Shown piece after piece: positions 6,380 to 11,610 of a DNA stretch of 11,610 nucleotides; position 1 is the first letter of the stretch, and each line of letters opens with the position of its first letter. The translations under genes and the position numbers were made by a program. Source of the stretch: Ectocarpus siliculosus. Lineage: Eukaryota; Sar; Phaeophyceae; Ectocarpales; Ectocarpaceae. The notes beneath the pieces are model-generated. The model saw nothing but the letters and a program-made list of their open reading frames with translations. It was not told where the DNA came from and searched no databases. The stretch spans positions 5,192,267 through 5,203,876 of the forward strand of contig FN649740.1 of NCBI GenBank assembly GCA_000310025.1, read 5' to 3'.

Positions 6380-6835
6380 AGACCCCCTTCCTCAGAGGAA
6401 GCGAGACAAAGCGGGTTTGCATACAACGCACTCACGGTACCCTTACCTATCGAAGGTGCGCGAAGACACGTGAAGCACCCCGAAGATATCAGCGGCCACA
6501 GGAGGAAGTGTGAAAAGAGCCGTCTGCAAACCGCAAAAGGTAAGAGCGCGTGGATAAAATGTAAACTCCGACGTCGTGAGCGGCGCAAAACACGTCAGAG
6601 TTGTTCGCGAGATTGTTCGCGAGATGAGGAGCAAGCTGTATACCCCGTTTGATGAGGTGGATTACTTTCGCCTGTGCTCCGTAGCGTTTCGCGTGCAAGG
6701 TAAGGCCATGGTTAGTCTGTGTTTGTAGACGCCGTCATTCGGAGACGGGGGGGGGGTCGGTGACAACGTCGCTTGTGGGTGCCAGAAAGGTGCGAAAACG
6801 GCTCGAAAAATGTTGAGCCGGGATGTGAGAGTTGA
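6380..6835 (+). CDS. Candidate three-exon stretch, function unknown
   Basis: Three plus-strand pieces stay in phase 1. The first ends at 6539 before GTAAGA; it is open from after a stop near 6355 and has no ATG, so it would be internal, perhaps from an AG at 6378-6379. The second is 6601-6699, exactly 33 codons long, ending CAAG|GTAAGG. The third is 6786-6835, ending TGA. The middle exon is the most protein-like (KLYTPFDEVDYFRLCSVAFR), and the last reads ERCENGSKNVEPGCES. The introns would be 61 and 86 nt, shorter than the 300-nt introns elsewhere here, and their acceptors lack good pyrimidine tracts. The minus-strand alternative over 6588-6064 lacks an ATG and looks random. Inference from signals only. 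Confidence 0.25.
6601..6624 (+). repeat. Tandem 12-bp direct repeat
   Basis: TTGTTCGCGAGA is repeated exactly twice (6601-6612, 6613-6624). In the proposed plus-strand exon it codes for a repeated (I/V)VRE. It is immediately followed by a GAGGAGC segment. Confidence 0.85.
6747..6756 (+). repeat. Poly-G tract (G10)
   Basis: Ten consecutive G within a non-coding or intronic stretch. It is one of at least eight C or G runs of eight or more bases in the window. Confidence 0.8.
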
Positions 6836-6978
6836 GTTGCGATCAGCGTCTGTTTGATGTAGACGTGGCGCCTTGTATGTGGCCAGGTATTTCCGCCTGG
6901 GTACCCCGCTAATCTTTTTTGTGTCTCAAAGCGGGGTGGTCGTAACGAGTTGGAACTCGCTGTACTAAGCTGGCTTAC

Positions 6979-7122
6979 CTTGTACGAGTAACCCCAGCAG
7001 CCCAGAATGTACAAAGTGGGGTAGGGAGACCATCTGCCGAACATGACGTCATCGATGGCGTGGGCTCGATGGATGGTCGCACCAACTCGTCTTTTCTCAG
7101 TCATGCACCAGAGACAAAACAT
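6979..7122 (-). CDS. Weak candidate first exon
   Basis: ATG 7122 opens a frame directly after an in-frame stop and reaches a near-perfect donor, TACAAG|GTAAGC (GT at 6978-6977), after 48 codons. The peptide has CLWC near the start and ends in an aromatic-rich GRWSPYPTLYILGCWGYSYK. No well-formed acceptor continues it. A CCCAG at about 6898 would add 17 codons and a stop, but without a pyrimidine tract. A plus-strand frame from ATG 7043, just after a TGACGTCA palindrome, overlaps. Low confidence. Confidence 0.2.
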
Positions 7123-7397
7123 CGATGCTTTGCGAAATCAAAGTAGGCTGACCCACAAGTGTGCAGCAGCATCAAACTTCGTAAACAATCGTACATACTT
7201 AAATAGAAGGCCCGAGGCCGAAACCTGAAACACGTATGTACAGTACGCCTTCAGCAGATGTTTTCAACACACCGCGATTATAAGACCTAAGTTCAGCAAA
7301 AACTAACTCGCCACATGCCATCAGCAGCCAGCCCCAATATTGCACACCGTTTGGCTTGCCTGGCTGCACCAAGTAAGTCTCGTCACTCTCAGTTTAT

Positions 7398-7976
7398 ATG
7401 TATATTTGCTCCCACGCGTTCAACAACACGAGGGGCATATCTTACATCTCACTTTTCCGCTGCTGTATGACGTACAAGGGCTCCGGACGCGGGGGGCTAC
7501 CGCCCCCCCCGTCCTTCGTTTTGGCTGGTGCTCTATGCGGAGAGGGAAACGTCGGGGCGTTGAAACACATACCAAGTGGGACGTGCTTGATGTGGTCAGG
7601 AGATGATTTAATTATTTTCCCGAAGTAAGTGGAGCTGTGAAGGCAGCTCGTGGACCACGAAAGAAAAAACACCACGAACTGAAGATTTGACCGGAACTAC
7701 TCTTCGGCGCAACGTGAAGTACAGTACATACAATCTCGATATGCGAGATTTTCGGACTTGCTATGTACACCGGAAGCATTAGGCGGCGTACCGTGTGAAA
7801 CCATTTTGCTGTAAAGTAGAGCTGAGAAAGTGGCGCGTATATGTTGCAAAGGAAACGATACAGTCGCAACTCTATACTCTAGTATGTACTCGAATGGTTC
7901 GGGTGTTCTTTTCCCTTCTGTTTCCAGGCGGCTGTTCGACTTGAAGGGTCTTTCATGTTCTTTGAAGCAGCTGTAA
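7398..7976 (+). CDS. Two-exon gene, small protein of unknown function
   Basis: Exon 7398(or 7467)-7624 joins exon 7928-7976 across a 303-nt intron. The donor is CCGAA|GTAAGT; the acceptor follows a long pyrimidine tract (TTCTTTTCCCTTCTGTTTCC, then AG at 7926-7927). The split codon AA|G gives lysine. The last exon reads RLFDLKGLSCSLKQL before TAA 7974-7976. The first exon holds a Gly-rich VLAGALCGEGNVGALKHIPS segment and ends WSGDDLIIFP. From ATG 7467 the product is 68 aa, from ATG 7398 it is 91 aa. An upstream exon at 7315-7372 (MPSAASPNIAHRL...) ends in a perfect GTAAGT donor but would fit this frame only across a 20-nt intron. A second frame through 7606 also looks coding, so the 5' half is unsettled. 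No family recognised. Confidence 0.45.
7490..7511. repeat. G/C hairpin, 7-bp perfect arms
   Basis: CGGGGGG (7490-7496) pairs with CCCCCCG (7505-7511) around an 8-nt loop. It sits inside the proposed coding exon and encodes Gly-Gly then a run of four prolines. Such a run is prone to length error. Confidence 0.8.
7732..7750. repeat. Intronic hairpin, 7-bp arms, 5-nt loop
   Basis: AATCTCG (7732-7738) and CGAGATT (7744-7750) around ATATG, within the 303-nt plus-strand intron. GTACAGTAC lies just upstream. No known intronic RNA class is recognised. Confidence 0.75.
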
Positions 7977-8639
7977 ACATTCTTCTCTTCTTTCTAGCTA
8001 GAGCAGCAGCATCCGTAGCGGGTAGCACAGCGAAGAAAACCCCTTACTTACTTGGTCACAGGTATCCGTATCACATATGCATATTGTACAATACACCAGC
8101 AGCAGTTTCGAAACCGCACACGTCTGTACTCCGTGCTTGCGCCTGCTGCACGCTGGAGGACCAACAAACACACCCGCCCACGGAATGGGTCTGAACCGCT
8201 TAGTAAAGCGGGTATGAAAGCGGCTGGCTGGATGGTGCGAGGTCAGCTGTCTGTCGGTCCGTCCCTTTTGCCCTCTCTTCAACTCAGAACAACACCCGCC
8301 GCTCTGTCAGACCTTCGATTTTCTTCTGCTGCTACAGTAACAGCTGCCGTCGACTCCCAGATGTTTGTGCCGCTGCGCTGTGCTGCTGCTGCTGTTCGTT
8401 CATTCTGTCTGCTGCTCAGTATTACACCTCCTCCCTGCCTGGCTCCCACCCTTCGTGAGGAAGAGGCAAGAAAACACTACACGTGGTATGCATACATATG
8501 ATAAGGTAGCCAACAAGCACCCACCCGGTCCAAGCATCTCACTCGGCAGCAGCCCAAGCACCACGACCCGCAGCTAGCACAGCTTGCACAAAGTCGGAAC
8601 GTATGCACGGAACAAATACACAAATCGTGACGGCAATCG

Positions 8640-8640
<1 letters not shown>
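7977..8640. other. Stretch without a supported gene
   Basis: A second strong acceptor-like site (TTCTCTTCTTTCTAG, AG at 7996-7997) and a donor-like ACAG|GTATCC at about 8061 could bound an alternative exon of the upstream gene, but its phase does not continue a stop-free protein. Open plus-strand frames here begin without ATG and are driven by CTG/CAG-type trinucleotides and GCAGCAGC runs. Confidence 0.4.

Positions 8641-8677
<37 letters not shown>
8641..8677 (+). repeat. (CTG)12 trinucleotide microsatellite
   Basis: Twelve uninterrupted GCT/CTG repeats from 8641 to 8677, followed by degraded copies (ACGATGATGC, TGCTGCTG) to about 8700. On the minus strand it reads as CAG/AGC, giving a 12-serine run in a 94-codon frame that is otherwise unconvincing. 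Further CTG-rich short runs lie at 8325-8415. Confidence 0.95.
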
Positions 8678-8849
8678 ACGATGATGCTTATGCTGCTGTC
8701 ACTCTCATCACGCTTCGCCAACCACAAGACTGCTAGACAAACGCTGTGGCTGTAGCTATGTAACAAGCACGCACGCCACCATACCGCCGCACAGCTGGCT
8801 CCGTCGGAACAATTAACGAACATAGAACAATGTAGAATTTCAAGTAGGA

Positions 8850-9056
8850 ATGACTGACGTGGCGCATAAAAAAAAAAAGTACATGTACAGGTGAAATGTA
8901 CGATCAGCCCTCATGCCTTGGAAAACGCGAGTTCGGATCCATGCAGGGACCATTTTGCTTTTTTTCCTTTCACATTTTTTTTTCATGTTTTATTACAGTA
9001 TTGGTTTCGTTTGTCGCCGCCCCCACCGTGTAATAATTATAAGTGCTGTGTGCTAA
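8850..9056 (+). CDS. Tiny two-exon candidate, 32 aa
   Basis: ATG 8850 opens MTDVAHKKKKYMY, with the lysines encoded by an A11 tract. Exon 1 ends at a CAG|GTGAAA donor (GT at 8891-8892). A 108-nt intron ends in a very long pyrimidine tract and TTACAG (AG 8997-8998), one of the best acceptors in the window. Exon 2 (8999-9056) continues in phase for 19 codons to TAA. The lysine run makes the frame length-sensitive and the product is very small, so the intron is better supported than the protein. The acceptor could serve an upstream exon that was not found. Confidence 0.2.
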
Positions 9057-9807
9057 TTGATATGCATGCGTGTGATGTTTTGGCTGTGTATGCACAACAC
9101 GTGTGTGGGTCCCTTTCTCTTTTTTTTTTTTTCTTAATATGACACAACGAATCCATCTCTATCATAGAGTCTGAGACAGATTAGCAATGAATTCATAGCG
9201 TCAGAAAGTACCTGTGTCTACGGTTTCCCAGACAGCATATAGGGACATCTCCCCTGCGGGTAACAGGCTCAACAAGACAGTTTGGTAGCTGTCTTGCGTG
9301 TCTCATATATGTTATGTTTGGAGGGTGTAGAAGAAATGTGTTAGGTACTGGTCAGGCGTGTTGTGTGTGGCACCCTTGTTGTAGTCGTAGGGCATGTAAT
9401 CTCCCTCAGTTTTCAAACTTATTTTCAATGTGGTAGCGTATTTACCGGGTTGTATATTAATATGTGCGGACACATCTCGGATCATGTGCGGACACACGGG
9501 AGTGGTGTCACCATTTTCTTACCTTTTTGTGTAATTTCGTGTCGTTTAATGTGCAAATGGCGCGAGAGAACATTCTTTCATCATTGCCTCCTGACGTGGT
9601 CGCCGATAGAGGCGTGTAATTGAGGTTTCATTACCGACATGTGGGTGTGTGTTAAATGCAGTGGGTATGGCTACCTCTCCCATTAGTAGGGAGCGTGGAC
9701 CACCAGTAAAGACAGGGTCCAACATTTCATGTATGTTACAAAATCATTTGTATTTGGCATGCGAGGAATAAGAGGTTGTTCTAGTTTGTAAGGAATTTTG
9801 ACGGTGC
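9057..9807. other. Intergenic stretch with short repeats
   Basis: No supported gene. A hairpin with perfect 8-bp arms, CAAGACAG (9273-9280) and CTGTCTTG (9289-9296), has an 8-nt loop. The 13-mer ATGTGCGGACACA is repeated at 9462-9474 and 9484-9496, a 22-bp period. A T12 tract lies at 9121-9132. A plus-strand frame over 9363-9623 has no ATG at its start and is Cys/Phe-rich. Confidence 0.5.
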
Positions 9808-10185
9808 ATGGGCACGAGGAGTACTCCCTGTGTCCGTGTTGTACCCAGGTCTTGTCGCATCATCAGTTGTCGCATCAGTTGGCAGCATGTGTCATGGACA
9901 GGTAGACGTGGAATGGCGGCGACAGGTGAAGCGCGGCGACAGGTGAAGGCAGCTGCAGTATGTTGTGCATGGTTGCATGTTGGGCTTGTACATAGCATAG
10001 TCCGTCCTTCGACCACACACAAAGGAGTTTGTTCGTACCGGTGGGGATTTTTCGGAGTCCTGGGTCAGCCAAAAGCAGCAGCAAGGAGCAAACGCAGTGC
10101 AGTATGCTACTACAGCTTTACAGTCCGTCCTCCTCAAGTCGTATCGGAGATGATTAGTATCGCACAACGGCTGGATCCGAAATGA
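9808..10185 (+). CDS. Weak candidate open frame, 125 aa
   Basis: It runs from ATG 9808 to TGA 10183-10185. The first half is Arg/Cys/Ser-rich and includes a duplicated 16-bp segment, GCGGCGACAGGTGAAG (9916-9931 and 9933-9948). The two copies are 17 bp apart and so fall in different frames, giving no peptide repeat. The last 20 residues (PPQVVSEMISIAQRLDPK) look more protein-like. No splice sites, domain or family support it, and minus-strand frames overlap. Confidence 0.18.
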   Translation: MGTRSTPCVRVVPRSCRIISCRISWQHVSWTGRRGMAATGEARRQVKAAAVCCAWLHVGLVHSIVRPSTTHKGVCSYRWGFFGVLGQPKAAARSKRSAVCYYSFTVRPPQVVSEMISIAQRLDPK

Positions 10186-10364
10186 ATGCCGGCTAGCTCC
10201 GCAATCCAAGAGAGGTGGGTGGCTGAGCTAAAAACGGAATGACTGCATGCGTGCTCCTCTCAGCAGATTGATGTGGCTGGCTGGCTCTTTGAAGTGCAGA
10301 TTTCAGCGGAGTTTGTCGGAATTCCCAATATTTCCGTTGCCACCTGGGTGTATGGGAGTTTTTC

Positions 10365-10589
10365 ATGAAAGGTGCACAGAAATCGATTATCCTAATTGCA
10401 AGGGACACGTTTCATTTTCAGTGTTTCCCCTTGCGGTTTCGACGGTCAAATATGCGGTTGCCCACAGATTTTCGCATCGCTATAAGCTATCAAGCTCCTA
10501 ATGAAGTATGTGTGTGCAGTTTTGGTAGCGCAAAAAGCAAATTGAACGGGAATTTTACGTCATTAATTACATACCAGCGAGCTTATTGA
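10365..10589 (+). CDS. Weak candidate open frame, 74 aa
   Basis: It runs from ATG 10365 (TTTTCATGAAAGG) to TGA. The peptide is evenly mixed (SIILIARDTFHFQCFPLRF, then SYQAPNEVCVC and a basic, Asn-rich end). A different frame starting at ATG 10271 (76 aa) overlaps and looks about as good, so at most one is likely. It lies upstream of the A/T-rich 3' flank of the right-hand minus-strand gene. No family recognised. Confidence 0.2.
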   Translation: MKGAQKSIILIARDTFHFQCFPLRFRRSNMRLPTDFRIAISYQAPNEVCVCSFGSAKSKLNGNFTSLITYQRAY

Positions 10590-10711
10590 TCATATAGACA
10601 TTACACAACATAACAACATTTCAGGAATTGCTGAACAAAAGAATGAAACACTTCCTAATAAAGCGAAACATAATCAAAACAAAAACAACACATGATAGCA
10701 CGTAAGCTAAT
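10590..10711. other. A/T-rich 3' flank
   Basis: A/T-rich sequence following the minus-strand stop. On that strand it is T/G-rich (TGTTGTTTTTGTTTTG), typical of downstream elements near a poly-A site, though no AATAAA is seen on that strand. Confidence 0.4.
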
Positions 10712-11354
10712 CTAACAAGAAGTCGTTCGTATCTTTTCATCCACCAAAAACTTATGTTGTCGGTCAATGGTTGTCTGTTTCACCAACTCCAATTCTCCGT
10801 GTACTGTCCTATACCCCGGTCCTTCAAGTTCTGCTTTGGCTAACCTAATATAGCACGCCTTACATGTGATACAAATGCCGTTGGCCGCTTTGTCGACTCT
10901 CGTAAACACCACCTTCTTGTGCAATTGGTGAAAGGATGTCCTAGCTGTTGCAAAATATATGTGGTTCGTAAGAGGCTTAAAAGCTTCCTCGTCCGCGTCG
11001 TACTTTGAGTTCATGATATAAGTCGCCAACATGCGATTCTGTGGCATCTATGAGCGATTTAAAGAAAGACAATTCATTCAAGGCCTCCGCGTTTTCTGCT
11101 CTAAAACCAGCTTGCAGGTTTAGCACAGCTGCAGCGTTGGCATCGTATGCACCAGCAGGGATATTCACTCTGTCTTTCGCAGTGGCTAACCAGATGTCTC
11201 GTCTTCTCCACAGCGAGTAGCATTGTGGGTGGTTGCTTTCCGACGCCTGTTTCGATCGCCCGTAAACCAAGCGCATTTTCCCGACCTTAGTGTTCGGATC
11301 CCATGTGTGATTTGGTCGAGGTCTTTTTCTACCTTTACCTCGGTGTTTCCCCAT
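10712..11354 (-). CDS. Conserved-looking gene with one frame change, function unknown
   Basis: From ATG 11354 (GCCATGG, good context) the minus strand reads a basic N-terminus (KHRGKGRKRPRP), then TWDPNTKVGKMRLVYGRSK, a Trp/Arg segment (CYSLWRRRDIWLATAKDR), and an Ala/Asn-rich helical part. Near 11039 the protein-like reading leaves this frame, which stops at 10979-10977, and continues one base over with YIMNSKYDADEEAFKPLTNH, a CITCKAC motif (Cys-x2-Cys-x2-Cys) and TAG at 10714-10712. Skipping one base at 11039 gives about 213 residues. The frame is also open upstream to about 11487 with acidic residues (FIIDDTETN) just before the ATG, so an earlier start or exon is possible. Both halves are balanced in charge and unlike random frames. 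The frame change may be a base-call error, a mutation (pseudogene) or programmed. No family recognised. Confidence 0.5.
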
Positions 11355-11499
11355 GGCATTGGTTTCAGTATCGTCGATAATAAAATCTTGGTACAATTCG
11401 ACTTCACCGAGTGAAGTACCAGTAGCCTTCCTCGCACACAGAGTCCAGGCGGTGGTCCAGTAGATGTGTGTTTGTCGGCGGTGTGTTTAGCAAAGGCAG

Positions 11500-11610
11500 T
11501 ACGAGGAAAGGGAGGAGGGGGAGGGGTGGGGGGGGGGGGGGGGGTTGGGGAAGGTTTAAAAATTTAAATGGGGGTCAGGGCTTAAAAATTGTGTTGTGGC
11601 CGGGTGGGGT
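11500..11610. other. Low-complexity contig end
   Basis: Strongly G-skewed sequence with G17 at 11528-11544, then alternating G and A/T runs (GGTTTAAAAATTTAAATGGGGG) to the end. It mirrors the C/T decay of the left end and is best read as low-quality sequence. Confidence 0.6.

Noticed and set aside
6064-6588. Minus-strand 174-codon open frame
   Set aside because: It begins at TTG with no ATG near its start, and its composition (Ser, Arg, Cys, Leu) looks like random sequence. The plus-strand splice chain fits better.
8052-8501. Plus-strand 149-codon frame
   Set aside because: No ATG at its start, and its Ala/Ser/Leu-rich composition is produced by CTG/GCAGC trinucleotide bias.
8539-8823. Minus-strand frame with a 12-serine run
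   Set aside because: The run is a reading of the CTG microsatellite and the flanks are not protein-like.
1-11610. tRNA or rRNA genes, telomeric repeats, integrated virus or complete transposon
   Set aside because: No paired A/B-box pattern, no conserved rRNA segment, no (TTAGGG)-like array, no recognisable polymerase, integrase, capsid or DDE domain, and no terminal repeats were seen on reading both strands.

Overview
The window reads as eukaryotic nuclear DNA. No open frame exceeds 263 codons, there are no operon-like gene runs or ribosome binding sites, and several short open frames end at GT donors and resume in the matching phase after pyrimidine-rich AG acceptors. Microsatellites, poly-C/poly-G tracts and tandem repeats are scattered throughout. 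Both window ends decay into homopolymers and skewed low-complexity sequence, which looks like the poor-quality ends of an older shotgun contig. The organism cannot be fixed from sequence alone. A protist or alga with introns of roughly 100-300 nt fits best; a brown alga is a guess only. No protein here could be assigned to a named family with confidence.

Left third (1-3060). The minus strand carries the best-supported spliced gene: two long exons (1706-1211 and 910-739) joined by a 300-nt intron with matching phase. A speculative set of upstream exons leads to an ATG at 2440. A second minus-strand model (775-141) ends in a lysine/arginine-rich tail. At 2611-3059 a plus-strand terminal exon and a minus-strand 86-codon frame converge, and their stop codons overlap at 2799-2802. 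The end of the minus frame runs through a 31-33 bp tandem repeat.

Centre (3060-5230). The longest open frame (263 codons, minus) starts inside a tandem repeat array. Its 5' part contains two nested perfect palindromes (20 bp and 14 bp) built on the same CAGGGTA half-site. The array (3854-4163) has four full units of 69-77 bp and a partial fifth. It can form a row of hairpins, and in one the stem bases change in compensating pairs. A minus-strand exon encoding a basic then acidic polypeptide lies at 4893-5225, with its stop codon inside a consensus GTGAGT donor.

Right half (5230-11610). This part is mostly non-coding to the eye. It holds a plus-strand set of candidate exons at 6380-6835, a better plus-strand two-exon gene ending at 7976 (303-nt intron, strong splice sites), a (CTG)12 tract, and a tiny two-exon candidate at 8850-9056. 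At the right edge a minus-strand gene (11354-10712) reads as convincing protein but needs one frame change near 11039. Nothing links these genes into one pathway. The most interesting signals are the hairpin array with compensated changes and the paired CAGGGTA palindromes beside it.
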